The notes: generated by a model not told the origin, from the letters alone. Numbered from the stretch's first letter, positions 8,942 through 17,268 are shown. The stretch: DNA of 38,630 nucleotides from an uncultured bacterium (GCA_937998345.1 CALLDH010000169.1:1-38630); one strand, 5' to 3'. Program-made: numbers and translations.

Positions 8942-9144
8942 TCAGACTGCCTTCGTGTCGAGCGCCGCATGGATTTCCGTCAGGAGCGAAGCTCGATCGT
9001 AGGCGTGGAGCTTTGTGCTCACCGCGTGAAGAAACACGCTTGCGAACTCGGGCTTTCTCGGATGAGTCGCTGCGCCTGGGCCTTGTCGACCTGGCCGAGT
9101 GTCGTGGGGCCGAAGGCGCGCGCATCGAGGATTCGGATCGGCAT
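8942..9144 (-). pseudogene. Small unidentified gene interrupted by a one-base frameshift
   Basis: From an ATG at 9144 the - strand reads MPIRILDARAFGPTTLGQVD through AQAQRLIRES and then hits a stop. In a second frame the sequence continues as KPEFASVFLHAV, then STKLHAYDRASLLTEI, ending at 8942. Adding one base in the short A-run (T-run on + strand at 9054-9056) would join both halves into a 67-residue protein with coding-like codon choice. I do not recognise the family. It is either a recent pseudogene or a consensus error. Its 3' end is about 70 bases upstream of the SDR gene on the same strand. Confidence 0.35.
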
Positions 9145-9221
9145 GCGATTGTAAGCAATTGAGCATTCTTCCAGGCGAGGATAGGGTAGGAAAACAGCCG
9201 TTGCCCAAGCACCTGATTACT

Positions 9222-9551
9222 ATGGGCCCTGACGACCATCGACTCTTCCGTCCGGCGCACGTGTGCTTCCTTGCCATTGGTTGTCTGCTGCTTGCAAACC
9301 ACCATGCCCACGCACAATCGCCTGGGGACGACGCAACCCCGGCCGTGCCCTTTCCGCAGGACGAGAGAGGCAGCGTCCCACGGAGCGCGCCAGGTGTGTC
9401 TTGCCGTCTACACGACGGAGCCCAGGCGCGCGGGTGCTCCCAACAACGCGCCCACTGCGTCCCCCAAAGCACGCTTCCGATTCTTGAATGGGCTATCCGG
9501 ACGCACCGGTGCATCGGCAACCCGTTCAGGTCGACCGCTTCCATGCGTTAG
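9222..9551 (+). CDS. Possible small secreted protein or remnant
   Basis: An ATG at 9222 opens a 109-codon frame whose first 32 residues look like a signal peptide (HVCFLAIGCLLLANHHAHAQ, cleavage after AHA). The rest is polar with no recognisable domain, and no ribosome site precedes the ATG. The tail is low in coding character, so it may be a signal peptide left from a decayed gene. Together with the flanking remnants, the stretch 9145-9547 holds nothing else I can support. Confidence 0.22.
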   Translation: MGPDDHRLFRPAHVCFLAIGCLLLANHHAHAQSPGDDATPAVPFPQDERGSVPRSAPGVSCRLHDGAQARGCSQQRAHCVPQSTLPILEWAIRTHRCIGNPFRSTASMR

Positions 9552-9685
9552 GTCTGGACCGCGGCGCCATGCACGCGGCACATGCACCAGGTGCCTTGTG
9601 GAAACACGACACTTCGGAGCCCCGTACGCCACTGCTCAAGCGCGTGCCGGTGGGCCCGCCGAAACGCGCGAACCTCTCGAAGCGA
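9548..9685 (-). pseudogene. C-terminal remnant of a RAYT transposase (third copy)
   Basis: The last 45 codons of a - strand frame read VRAFRRAHRHALEQW, then SVVFPQGTWCMCRVHGA. They align without gaps to the C-terminus of the two intact transposases of this window (VRAFKAQYARALGAW, then SACFPEGTWWMRVCHGA, at 16180-16320). Nothing of the HUH catalytic part precedes it, because the DoxX gene begins its 3' end nine bases away. It is a truncated relic of the same family, more diverged than the other two copies. Confidence 0.6.
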
Positions 9686-9693
9686 AGGGCTAG

Positions 9694-10097
9694 CTAACTC
9701 TGCCCGGTCGGCTTGGCGTTGGCTTGAAGCACCCCACTGAACGAGTCGCGGTATGCCCACGCCAAGAAAAGCTGCATGACGACGATGAAGATCGCCATGC
9801 CCAGCCCAGCCTTGTCCATGAAAGTGTGGAAGAGGAGAATGTGGACCGACACGAGCGCGAGCAAGATCAGTCCGAGGGGAAGGAACCGCCCCGTCAGGAT
9901 CATCAGGACGGCGACCAGCTCGACCAGCTTCACGGCGATCATGAAGTACCCGGTGGCGACCAGCGCGCCCATCAACGACCCTGCAGCTTCGTTATCTCCG
10001 GCGCGGGAATGAAACTGAATTGGAAGAACCCGTGCAAACCAAACACCACGAAGATCAAACCCAGCAGCACACGTGCTCCGATGATGACAAACTTCAA
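9694..10097 (-). pseudogene. DoxX-family membrane protein split by a single-base frameshift
   Basis: A small four-helix DoxX-like inner-membrane protein, read in two frames. The N-terminal frame starts at a TTG (10097) seven bases after AGGGAG and encodes LKFVIIGARVLLGLIFVVFG, LHGFFQFSFIPAP and so on to a TGA at 9972. The C-terminal frame (from 9975) encodes MGALVATGYFMIAVKLVELV and two more helices. One extra base near the CCGG at 9998-10001 would give the continuous family sequence FIPAPGDNEAAGSLMGALVA. The gene is therefore either freshly inactivated or carries a consensus error. A translationally coupled split product (TTGATG over the TGA) is possible but unlikely. Confidence 0.75.
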
Positions 10098-10251
10098 GTC
10101 ACGCTCCCTTTTCCAGAGTCCTTGGACCTGGCCAATCGATAGAGCCTCGTCTCGAAACCGTAGCCCCGGAGCCCTGCGCTAGGAAACAATTACGTATGGG
10201 CCGCACCGCCGGATGACCCCAGGTTACCCATGACCGGATGAGGAGGTTGTC

Positions 10252-10374
10252 ATGCGGTGCTTGTTTGGCTTTGTGTTTGTGCTGGCGCCGGTGGCCGGGC
10301 CGCTGAGTGTGAGTGCTCAAGACGATGACGAGGGTGCGAAGTCTTCAATGCGTTGGGCGGGGGAAGATTCGTGA
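10252..10374 (+). CDS. Short secreted peptide ORF (40 aa) coupled to next gene
   Basis: ATG at 10252 follows a strong AGGAGG ribosome site (about 10240-10246). It encodes MRCLFGFVFVLAPVAGPLSV, then SAQDDDEG, a clear signal peptide with cleavage near VSA, and stops at 10374 after a short acidic tail. The TGA overlaps a GTG start at 10371. Signal peptides of this type (ending LSVSAQ) head larger two-helix membrane proteins in related genomes, so this may be the stump of such a gene whose rest was replaced. Too short for most gene callers. Confidence 0.4.
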   Translation: MRCLFGFVFVLAPVAGPLSVSAQDDDEGAKSSMRWAGEDS

Positions 10375-10898
10375 AATCGCTCGCCCTAGGCGCGCTTGCT
10401 TTCACGTTGGTGGCGGGAGCCCCTGGCGGCACCGACGCCCAAGCTCACATCGTCGTTGAGCCGCCCGCCACACCGCCCACCGCCCGCCCGGCCAGACTGC
10501 CCGTCGCAAGGCCCGCCACCTTGCCCGCGCAAACACCCCCTCCGCTGAGCCCGGCGGAGGAGGTTGAGCGCGCGGAGCTCGCCTGGGTTGTGTTCCGATC
10601 GCGCAATATCTTCATCGGGTCGACGGTCGCGACCGCCCTGGGAGCGGCGTTGGTGTTCCCGGCGGAAGCCAACCAATGTGCGGACGAACCGAAGAGCTTG
10701 GATCGATGCACCCCAGGAGGTAAGGCTATGGTGGTCATCGGTTATCCATTGCTCCTCGTCGGTGGCATCTCCATGTTGTCGAGCGGAATCGTGTTCGGCG
10801 TCATGAAGGGTAAGTTGCGACGACTCGAGCAACGCGCGGCCGCCCCGAAGTCACGAGCGGTTCGCTGGGATCCGGCCGGCTCCCGGTTCGTCTTCTAG
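10371..10898 (+). CDS. Hypothetical exported/membrane protein with Pro/Ala-rich linker, 175 aa
   Basis: I do not recognise a named family. Starting at the GTG at 10371 (GGGGGA about seven bases before it, overlapping the upstream stop) gives the signal peptide VKSLALGALAFTLVAGAPGG. It is followed by a proline/alanine-rich linker (residues about 35-65) and two membrane helices (FIGSTVATALGAALVF and MVVIGYPLLLVGGISMLSSG) around a short loop with two cysteines (QCADEPKSLDRC, possibly a disulphide). The end is a basic GKLRRLEQR tail. An in-frame start at 10353 would add six residues. The topology (signal peptide, linker, hairpin of two helices, KLRRL tail) recurs in myxobacterial hypothetical proteins. 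Confidence 0.6.
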   Translation: MKSLALGALAFTLVAGAPGGTDAQAHIVVEPPATPPTARPARLPVARPATLPAQTPPPLSPAEEVERAELAWVVFRSRNIFIGSTVATALGAALVFPAEANQCADEPKSLDRCTPGGKAMVVIGYPLLLVGGISMLSSGIVFGVMKGKLRRLEQRAAAPKSRAVRWDPAGSRFVF

Positions 10899-10950
10899 GA
10901 GCTTGGCGGCTGGTCGAGCAACCGCTTTGAGGCTAGTCCGCGGTTCGGTT

Positions 10951-12192
10951 ATGGCACGGTCTCCTCGGCTCGAGCGCGTGATGTTCATGGTGGCTCTAAT
11001 CGTCGCTGGAGAGGCAGTGTTCAGCCTGCCCTTTCACGTTACCCGCTTCTTTCGACCGACGGTCCTCCAGGTGCTGGACCTCAGCAACACGCAACTCGGC
11101 ACGGTGCAGGCGGTGTACGGAGTGGTGGCCATGCTCGCCTACTTCCCCGGTGGGCCACTGGCCGACCGTTTTCCGGCTCGCCGATTGCTCACCGCGTCGC
11201 TTCTGCTGACCAGTGCCGGCGGAGTCTACTTCGCCTCGTTTCCACCGTATCGAGGGCTCTGGGTACTGTTCGGCTTCTGGGGCCTCACCACGATTCTATT
11301 GTTTTGGGCGGCGCTGATTCGAGCCACACGTGAATGGGGTGGCGATGTCGCGCAGGGCCGCGCGTATGGGATTCTCGACGGCGGACGCGGCCTGTTTGCT
11401 GCGGTCCTCGCCGCGGCGGCGGTATTTCTCTTTCAGCTCCTCTTGCCGGACGATCCGACTGCAGCGACCGAGCTCGATCGCGCCCGCGCACTGCGAGGCA
11501 TCATCTATGGGTACACGGTGGCGACCGCTGTCGCGGCGGCGCTGTGCTGGTTCTTCGTCCCGGACGACCAGGGAAAGACGCGCGATCACGAGAGCGCGTG
11601 GGTGCACGTCGCGACCGTGGTGCGGCTCCCCCGTGTATGGCTTCAGGCCGTCATCGTGGTTTGCGCATACGTCGGCTACAAGGGCATCGACAACTACTCG
11701 CTCTTTGCGGTGCAGGGCTACGGCATGAACGAGCTCGAAGGCGCGCGGGTGTCGGCGGTCAGTGCCTGGGTGCGGCCGTTGGCGGCGATTGGCGCGGGCT
11801 GGCTGGGCGACAAGATCAGCTCTTCCCGTGTATCGGCGCTGTGTTTTGCACTCCTCGTCGGCTCGTACGCGTGGCTGACGCTGGCGACGCCAAAGCCGTC
11901 TGCGGCGTGGGTGCTGTACGTCAACGTTCTGTTCACCTGCCTGGCGGTGTTTGGGTTACGAGGGGTCTACTTCGCGCTGTTCCAGGAAGCATCGGTTCCA
12001 CTCGCAGCCACCGGCACCGCGGTCGGGCTGGTTTCGGTGATCGGCTACACGCCGGACATCTTCGTCAACTTGGTCGCCGGCGTGCTGCTCGACCGATCGC
12101 CCGGCATTGCCGGCCACCAGCAGTTCTTCCTCTTCCTCGGCCTGTTTGCGTTTCTGGGGTTGCTCGCCAGCCTCGCCTTCCGGCGGTCCTGA
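10951..12192 (+). CDS. MFS transporter
   Basis: A 413-residue polytopic protein with about twelve hydrophobic segments. The motif GGPLADRFPARRL between helices 2 and 3 is the MFS signature loop, and its counterpart GAGWLGDKISSSRVSALC lies in the second half, so both six-helix bundles are present. The ATG at 10951 is preferred: the frame is open back to 10903 but those residues are not hydrophobic. Substrate unknown; overall similarity in feel is to the organophosphate/sugar-phosphate (GlpT-like) or nitrate-type groups. The coding region ends inside a hairpin followed by six Ts, so the transcript probably stops there. Confidence 0.85.
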   Translation: MARSPRLERVMFMVALIVAGEAVFSLPFHVTRFFRPTVLQVLDLSNTQLGTVQAVYGVVAMLAYFPGGPLADRFPARRLLTASLLLTSAGGVYFASFPPYRGLWVLFGFWGLTTILLFWAALIRATREWGGDVAQGRAYGILDGGRGLFAAVLAAAAVFLFQLLLPDDPTAATELDRARALRGIIYGYTVATAVAAALCWFFVPDDQGKTRDHESAWVHVATVVRLPRVWLQAVIVVCAYVGYKGIDNYSLFAVQGYGMNELEGARVSAVSAWVRPLAAIGAGWLGDKISSSRVSALCFALLVGSYAWLTLATPKPSAAWVLYVNVLFTCLAVFGLRGVYFALFQEASVPLAATGTAVGLVSVIGYTPDIFVNLVAGVLLDRSPGIAGHQQFFLFLGLFAFLGLLASLAFRRS

Positions 12193-12212
12193 CCGCAACC
12201 CGCCGCTTTTTT
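12181..12212 (+). terminator. Rho-independent terminator after the MFS gene
   Basis: CGGCGG (12181-12186) and CCGCCG (12200-12205) form a perfect 6-bp stem with a 13-base loop, followed after one C by six Ts (12207-12212). The stop codon of the MFS gene (12190-12192) lies in the loop. Confidence 0.65.
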
Positions 12213-12274
12213 GAAGAGATCCGGAAGAAGAGATCCGACCGAGGTTGAGCAGAAAGCCGGAACCCGTGGCGTCC

Positions 12275-12415
12275 TCACGCTGCCGCGTGCATCTCGTCGC
12301 AGACCGTCGCCAAGTCCTCGAGAGCGGTGGCGCAATCGCCTTCGAAGGACGAGCCGTGCTCTCTTCGCCCATCGGGCTCATGCTGAGGGCCCAAGTGCGC
12401 GGTACTGATTGTCAT
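12275..12415 (-). CDS. Possible 46-aa acidic small protein
   Basis: ATG at 12415 to TGA at 12275. The N-terminal half is encoded by the dispersed repeat copy A. The C-terminal half, outside the repeat, reads SFEGDCATALEDLATVCDEM with mostly G/C third positions, as expected of a coding sequence here. There is no ribosome site. It could be the tail of a decayed gene rather than a functional peptide. Family unknown. Confidence 0.25.
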   Translation of the reverse strand: MTISTAHLGPQHEPDGRREHGSSFEGDCATALEDLATVCDEMHAAA

Positions 12416-12452
12416 GTCGCGTCAGGAACCGCGCCGACAGGGCCTTTGTTCT
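12357..12452 (+). repeat. Dispersed intergenic repeat, copy A
   Basis: Bases 12357-12406 align without gaps to 25672-25721 (38 of 50 identical) and to 21461-21510; all three end in GCGCGGTACT. Bases 12357-12386 also match 18374-18403 (24 of 30), and 12428-12452 match 18410-18434 (22 of 25). The core contains an imperfect palindrome, GCCCATCGGGC. All four copies share the same orientation. Confidence 0.7.
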
Positions 12453-12648
12453 TACTACCCTCGGGCATCAGCGGCGTTCAAGCACGGGATCATTGCAGCA
12501 GCCCGTGAGGTGAATCGGTTGCGCGCAGGTCGCCGTATCGCGCTAGAACTGCGCCGATTGGCGCCGTGAACCCCATAAATCCGGGACGGCGATTTGGTGC
12601 ACAACTTGCATCGATTCTCATGGCTTCAGAACGCAAGGAGGGCATGCC

Positions 12649-14415
12649 ATGGCCGTTTCTTCGATCGCGAGTCGAGATCAGCGCCCTGCGGCTAGCGGAT
12701 CACCGTACTTCGCGGATCTGATCGAGCATTCCCGTGCCACGCGTCGCCAGGACATCGATGCTGTTTTGAGCCGGCTTCGGGCCAACAAGGACGCGTGGGT
12801 TCGGATCGATATGCGCGAACGACTGTCCTTGCTGGATGAAGTGCGCCAGGATTTCATTTCGCTTGGCGAGCGCTGGGTGGCGGCGGAGCTCGAGGCGAAG
12901 CGGATCGCCCCTAACTCCCTGGGCGAAGCAGAGGAGTGGGCCATCCTGGCTACGGTTCATCGAGCGCTTCGAACGCTTCGACAGTCCCTCGCCGAGATCG
13001 AGAAGCTGGGCGAGCCCAAGGTGCCGGGACCGATCGCGTTGCGGCCCAACGGGCAGGTCGTCGCTCAGACGTTTCCTCTGACAGTCTGGGATCGTCTCCT
13101 CTTCCTTGGAGCGAAGGGCGAAGTTTGGATGGAGCCTGGCGTCGGCATTGAGGAAACGATTGCTGCTCAGGCGGCTGCCTACAAAGAGACGGAGCGACAG
13201 GGAAAGGTTTGCCTCGTGCTGGGTGCCGGAAACGCGTCGATGCTTCCTATTACCGATCTTCTCGACAAGCTCTTCGTCGAGCTGCAGGTGGTCGTTCTGA
13301 AGCCAAACCCCGTGAACGCCCACATGGGGCCGTTGATTGAGGAGGGGTTCCGAGCGCTCATCGAGCGGGGCTTTTTGGCCGTCGTCTATGGCGGGGCGGA
13401 GGAAGGAGCCTATCTCAGCAGTCATTCGGACGTAGAAAGCCTGCATTTGACCGGGTCCGACAAGACCTTCGAGGCTGTTGTTTTCGGAACGGGCGCAGAA
13501 GGGGCGAAACGCAAAGCGGAACGCAGCCCGCTCATCGGCAAGCGGTTCACGGGCGAGCTGGGGAACGTCAGCCCCGTGATCATCGTGCCTGGCCCCTGGA
13601 CGCGAAGCGATATCGAAGAGCAGGCCAAGCACATCGCCAGCTGGCTGGTCGTCAACGCGGGTTTCAACTGTCTGACGCCGAGGGTGCTCATCCAGCACGG
13701 GACGTGGACGCAACGAAACGCACTGATGGATGCGGTCGGACGACTCTTGGCCCAGGTTCCTCCGCGTTATCCGTACTACCCGGGAGCGCAGGATCGTCAT
13801 GGCGAGTTCCTGCAGGCACATCCCGATGCAGACCAGTTTGGGGCTCGGGAAGCTGACCGCCTTCCTTGGATACTCATTCGCAATGTGAACCCCGAAGATA
13901 CTCAGGACATTTGCTTCAGGCGCGAGGCATTCTGTGGGCTCTTTGCCGAGACCGCCCTCGATGCACCCAGCGTTGCAGACTTCATCGACCGGGCCGCTCA
14001 GTTCGCGAATGAGACGCTCTGGGGGACCCTCTGCGCAACGCTCATCGTGCATCCCAAGTCCTTGGGGGATCCAAGCATTGCTGCAGCCGTGAACCAGGCG
14101 ATCTCCGACTTGCGATACGGCACCGTCTCGCTGAACATGCTGGTCTATTATTCTGCCTACTTCATGGGAAGCCCTTGGGGCGGATTCCCGGGCCAGGACA
14201 TCTATGACGTCCAATCGGGCATCGGAACGACGTTCAACATGCTCATGTTTGACCGACCTCAGAAGTCTGTGCTCAGGGCTCCTTTCCGAAGGCTCGACCC
14301 GTTGACGATCAAATCGAAAAGGCCGGCTGAGTTCGGTCGAAAGCTCGCAGCATTTGAAGCGAGCCCCTCATGGAAGAAGATCCCCAGTCTCGTGTGGACG
14401 GCGCTCCGCAGCTAG
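12649..14415 (+). CDS. Aldehyde dehydrogenase-superfamily protein (588 aa)
   Basis: An ALDH-fold enzyme, expected to oxidise an aldehyde (or acyl derivative) with NAD(P). Family marks: HLTGSDKTFEAVVFG (cofactor-binding TGS motif), FTGELGNVSPVIIV (the general-base Glu region near residue 300), NAGFNCLTPRVLI with the catalytic Cys at residue 341, and a C-terminal NxxxYGTVSLN-like oligomer region. The sequence departs from classical ALDHs: the Cys context is FNC rather than GQ(V)C and the protein is about 100 residues longer, with an N-terminal helical region (residues 15-130). It belongs to a divergent branch annotated only at superfamily level. A strong AAGGAGG site supports the ATG. It sits 19 bases before the amidase gene on the same strand, so the two may act on the same compound (aldehyde to acid, amide to acid). 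Confidence 0.82.
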   Translation: MAVSSIASRDQRPAASGSPYFADLIEHSRATRRQDIDAVLSRLRANKDAWVRIDMRERLSLLDEVRQDFISLGERWVAAELEAKRIAPNSLGEAEEWAILATVHRALRTLRQSLAEIEKLGEPKVPGPIALRPNGQVVAQTFPLTVWDRLLFLGAKGEVWMEPGVGIEETIAAQAAAYKETERQGKVCLVLGAGNASMLPITDLLDKLFVELQVVVLKPNPVNAHMGPLIEEGFRALIERGFLAVVYGGAEEGAYLSSHSDVESLHLTGSDKTFEAVVFGTGAEGAKRKAERSPLIGKRFTGELGNVSPVIIVPGPWTRSDIEEQAKHIASWLVVNAGFNCLTPRVLIQHGTWTQRNALMDAVGRLLAQVPPRYPYYPGAQDRHGEFLQAHPDADQFGAREADRLPWILIRNVNPEDTQDICFRREAFCGLFAETALDAPSVADFIDRAAQFANETLWGTLCATLIVHPKSLGDPSIAAAVNQAISDLRYGTVSLNMLVYYSAYFMGSPWGGFPGQDIYDVQSGIGTTFNMLMFDRPQKSVLRAPFRRLDPLTIKSKRPAEFGRKLAAFEASPSWKKIPSLVWTALRS

Positions 14416-14434
14416 CGTCGTGGGAGTAGCTGAG

Positions 14435-15928
14435 ATGTTTAACGAATACGTACAGTACGATGCCCTCGCTTTGGCGGAGCTCGTGTCCAAGGGCGAGGTT
14501 CATCCGAAAGAGGTCTTGGAGGCTGCCATCCGGCGCGCGGAGAAGCTCAATCCTCGGCTCAATGCGATCGTCACGCCGCTCTACGACTACGCGCGTGATC
14601 GCGTCCAGCAGGATTTGAGCGGCCCCTTTGCCGGGGTGCCATTTCTCTTGAAGGACGTTCACCACGCGTTGAAGGGAACGCCGATGAGCAATGGCAGCCG
14701 GCTTCACAAAGGCGAGGTTTCGGAGGTCACCGCGGAGATCGTGCGCCGGTTTCTCGACGCGGGCGTGGTCGTGTTCGGCAAGACCAATACGCCTGAATAC
14801 AAGCTCTCGGTGCTGACGATGCCGGAGGCTTGGGGGCCTACCCGTAACCCGTGGGACGTGACTCGGTTGCCGGGTGGTTCGAGTGGAGGATCCGCGGCCG
14901 CAGTCGCGGCTGGCATCGTGCCGATGGCATCGGCGACCGACGAAGGAGGATCGATACGGATGCCCGCCTCGGCATGCGGGGTGTTCGGCCTCAAGCCGAG
15001 CAGAGGGCGAAACCCGATCGGACCGGACTTCAGTTGGGAGGCCGAGGGGCTTTCGACCTCCGGTGTGATCACGCGCACGGTCCGCGACAGCGCAGCAATG
15101 CTCGACGCCACCGAAGGACCCGAGCCTGGCTCGCCCTACGTGGCGCCTGGGCCGACGGGCTTCCTCGCCGCTCTCAGTGATCCTCTGGGTCGACTGCGTA
15201 TCGGAGTTTCGACTGCGTCCAATGTCTTCGGAATGCCGATGGATGGCCCTTGTGTCGATGCGGTTCGCGTCACAGGTCTTCTTCTGCAGGACCTGGGCCA
15301 CGTGGTCGAAGAGGTGCCGCTTCCATACGACGAGTGGGAGGTGCTCCAAACGTTCCTGATTCTGCTTGCGGCCAATACCGCGGCCGTCATGACGGAGTTG
15401 GAGGGGCGATATGGCAAGAGCAGGGTTCGCGCTTCGCTCGAGGATGTCTCTCTTCTGCTCGGAAAGGTTGGCCGGGCCATGCCCGCCGAATCCGTCGGCA
15501 CCTCTCGAATCAACGCGCGTCGCATCGGCGCCAAGCTGGCGGCTTTCCATGACGACTATGACGTTCTGGTCACGCCCACGCTTGGACGCGTGCCGATTCC
15601 GATCGAGCAGGGCGAGCTCACCGCAGCAGAGAAGCGGCTCCTTCGCTTTGTGTTATCGCCTGCAGCGGCCGGCCTCTTACACGTCAGACGCTTCCTCGAG
15701 CGTATGATGGAAACTCAGACAGAATCGGTCGTCCGGCAAGTGCTGTGGCGAACGCCGATCGCTAATGTCGCTGGAGTCCCCGCCATGTCGGTGCCGCTTC
15801 ATCGAACCGAAAACGACCTGCCGGTCGGGGTGCAGTTCATTGGGCGCTACGGAGACGAAGTCACTCTCCTCAGGCTGGCCGCGCAGCTCGAGGAAGCCAA
15901 ACCTTGGCGCGTGGCTACGGGCACTTGA
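14435..15928 (+). CDS. Amidase-signature family hydrolase
   Basis: A 497-residue serine amidase. The Ser-cisSer-Lys triad is visible: Lys73 (PFLLKDVHH), Ser149 in the glycine-rich [14 protein letters not shown] loop, and nucleophile Ser173 in [14 protein letters not shown]. [13 protein letters not shown] near the N-terminus and a [11 protein letters not shown] motif near the C-terminus complete the family pattern. The start is set at the ATG at 14435, following GAG; longer frames would overlap the ALDH gene. Such enzymes hydrolyse aliphatic or aryl amides, fatty-acid amides or 6-aminohexanoate oligomers; nothing distinguishes among these. Likely cotranscribed with the ALDH gene. The 251 bases after it, up to 16179, hold no gene I can support. 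Confidence 0.9.
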   Translation: MFNEYVQYDALALAELVSKGEVHPKEVLEAAIRRAEKLNPRLNAIVTPLYDYARDRVQQDLSGPFAGVPFLLKDVHHALKGTPMSNGSRLHKGEVSEVTAEIVRRFLDAGVVVFGKTNTPEYKLSVLTMPEAWGPTRNPWDVTRLPGGSSGGSAAAVAAGIVPMASATDEGGSIRMPASACGVFGLKPSRGRNPIGPDFSWEAEGLSTSGVITRTVRDSAAMLDATEGPEPGSPYVAPGPTGFLAALSDPLGRLRIGVSTASNVFGMPMDGPCVDAVRVTGLLLQDLGHVVEEVPLPYDEWEVLQTFLILLAANTAAVMTELEGRYGKSRVRASLEDVSLLLGKVGRAMPAESVGTSRINARRIGAKLAAFHDDYDVLVTPTLGRVPIPIEQGELTAAEKRLLRFVLSPAAAGLLHVRRFLERMMETQTESVVRQVLWRTPIANVAGVPAMSVPLHRTENDLPVGVQFIGRYGDEVTLLRLAAQLEEAKPWRVATGT

Positions 15929-16131
15929 ACGACCCCGGGGAACGGAAGAAGATCCAACCCACGTTGGCGGTGACGCAAAGCCGCGCGAAGCTGATCCAAG
16001 GCTTCTGGTCAGCGTGCGATGCACCCAATGGTGCCGATGAAAGCACCCGGAACACTCCACTATATCGCGAAGGGCGCGCTCGTCGCGGCCTCGCTCCAGG
16101 GAATTGGGCCCTCACCATGCACGCCGGCGCC

Positions 16132-16191
16132 CCCGCCCCGTAGGGCAGTCGAGAAAGCTCCGGCTGGGCATTGTGTGCTCTACGGGGCGGG
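16132..16191. repeat. 12-bp inverted repeat at the 3' end of transposase copy 1
   Basis: CCCGCCCCGTAG (16132-16143) and CTACGGGGCGGG (16180-16191) are perfect inverted repeats with a 36-base spacer. One arm encodes the last residues and stop codon of the transposase; the other lies just beyond it. Each arm carries GTAG, the tetranucleotide class (GTRG) that sits at the foot of REP hairpins recognised by RAYT proteins. The second transposase copy lacks an obvious matching arm. Confidence 0.55.
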
Positions 16192-17097
16192 CCCGCACCG
16201 CGCCCCGTGACACACCCGCATCCACCAGGTGCCTTCGGGGAAGCACGCGCTTCGGTCTCCAGCGGTCCACGCCCCGAGCGCCCGCGCGTACTGTGCCTTG
16301 AATGCTCGGACGCGCTTCACTGCCTCGGTGGCCACCGCTCGATGGCCCGCAGCGGCAAACTGAGGATTGAGGCTCCCAAACACTTCGTAGCTCTTGGCCC
16401 GCTTCGTGTGCGCGAGCTTGAGGACGCGCCTCGGGCCCACAAACGAGAGCCCTGTCCGCTTGGCCTTGTTCCACGCTTGATGTTGCTTGTCCCGCACGCG
16501 TTCGGCGATGCGCTGACGGGCGAGCTCAGGCCCATAGTCGAGTTCGAGTGCCACCGGCATCTGCAGCCGAAGCTCGAGCTCTTCGGGCCACTCAGGGTTA
16601 TTGGGGTCGAAGTAGTGCGGAGGGCGCTTGACCCGGATGACACGCGTCCCGACGTGTGGGGGGAGGGTGTGCGCTCCGGGCCAGTCTTTGGCGTACCGGA
16701 CGGCGCCTGCTTCGACCGGGTTGACGATGAGGTAGGCGATGGCCTCGACCATGGCTTCAGGCGTCAGCAGCACGTGGGCGCCACTACTATCCTTATTGAA
16801 AACTTCCTCGGGCCACCCGCGATAGGCCTTGGTGCACAAGGCGAGGTAGCGGTGAAAGGTCTGCAAGAACTTTGGGTACACGCCTCGCACGTCGGTGATG
16901 ACCTCGTGGGAATGAGTCGACATGAGGCACGCGGCGTGGACCAAGACACCATGGAGCTCGGCCGCGTAGGCGAGGCAATACCAATACACTTGCTCCATCT
17001 GCCGTGCTTCGTCCGGATTGAGAAGGAAGTGGCGGCGCGTGGTGCGACGAGAGAGCGCCAGGGTGGCGCCCGGATCCACAATGCGGGGTCGGGTCAT
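16180..17097 (-). CDS. REP-associated tyrosine transposase (RAYT), copy 1
   Basis: A 305-residue Y1-type HUH single-strand transposase (IS200/IS605-like fold, TnpA_REP family), thought to move REP palindromes. HSH at residues 62-64 (CLMSTHSHEV) is the metal-binding HUH motif, and Tyr122 in AYLIVNPVEAGAV is the likely nucleophile, in the usual YxxxNPV(x)AG context. A long C-terminal region (residues about 150-305: FVGPRRVLKLAHTKRAKSYEVFGSLNPQF, split here as FVGPRRVLKLAHTKR and SYEVFGSLNPQFA) is shared with copy 2 and partly with the relic at 9548. Its start aligns exactly with that of copy 2 (MTRPRIVDPG versus MTRRRIIEPG) and both are 305 residues, so the gene appears intact. It is single and not flanked by IS-type terminal repeats. 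Confidence 0.88.
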   Translation of the reverse strand: MTRPRIVDPGATLALSRRTTRRHFLLNPDEARQMEQVYWYCLAYAAELHGVLVHAACLMSTHSHEVITDVRGVYPKFLQTFHRYLALCTKAYRGWPEEVFNKDSSGAHVLLTPEAMVEAIAYLIVNPVEAGAVRYAKDWPGAHTLPPHVGTRVIRVKRPPHYFDPNNPEWPEELELRLQMPVALELDYGPELARQRIAERVRDKQHQAWNKAKRTGLSFVGPRRVLKLAHTKRAKSYEVFGSLNPQFAAAGHRAVATEAVKRVRAFKAQYARALGAWTAGDRSACFPEGTWWMRVCHGARCGPAP

Positions 17098-17176
17098 ACC
17101 CCGTCGGTAGAAGCGAACGCCATGCCGACTCGGGGCCCTGTGATTTCCGGAGCTTGGCGGCGTGGCTGCGGCGGTT

Positions 17177-17268
17177 TCGTGAGCGGCCGCCGGCGGACGT
17201 CACTTCACGAGACTACAGCGCTATACGCCAACACGTACTGCGTTTGGGGTAACCTCGGTAGAATCTCC
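17177..17268 (-). repeat. REP-like 5' flank of transposase copy 1
   Basis: Read on the - strand, GAGATTCTACCGAGG (17268-17253) is followed after exactly 35 bases by GCTGTAGTCTCGTGA. Next comes CCGCCGGCGG and then TCACGA, which pairs with TCGTGA (17177-17182 and 17205-17210 are inverted repeats). The same two blocks with the same 35-base spacing precede copy 2 (22787-22867). GTAG followed by a GC-rich palindrome is the layout of a REP element. The whole gap 17098-17364 has no other gene. Confidence 0.55.

Larger units (their letters stand above)
12213..12648. other. 436-bp intergenic stretch rich in repeats
   Basis: There is no convincing large gene. It contains two AGAGATCC units (12215-12222 and 12229-12236) running into GACCGAGGTT, the same motif found upstream of both transposase genes. 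It also holds a possible 46-codon ORF on the - strand (12275-12415), copy A of the dispersed 50-bp repeat (12357-12406) with its extension to 12452, and a good ribosome site AAGGAGG just before the ATG at 12649. Confidence 0.6.
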
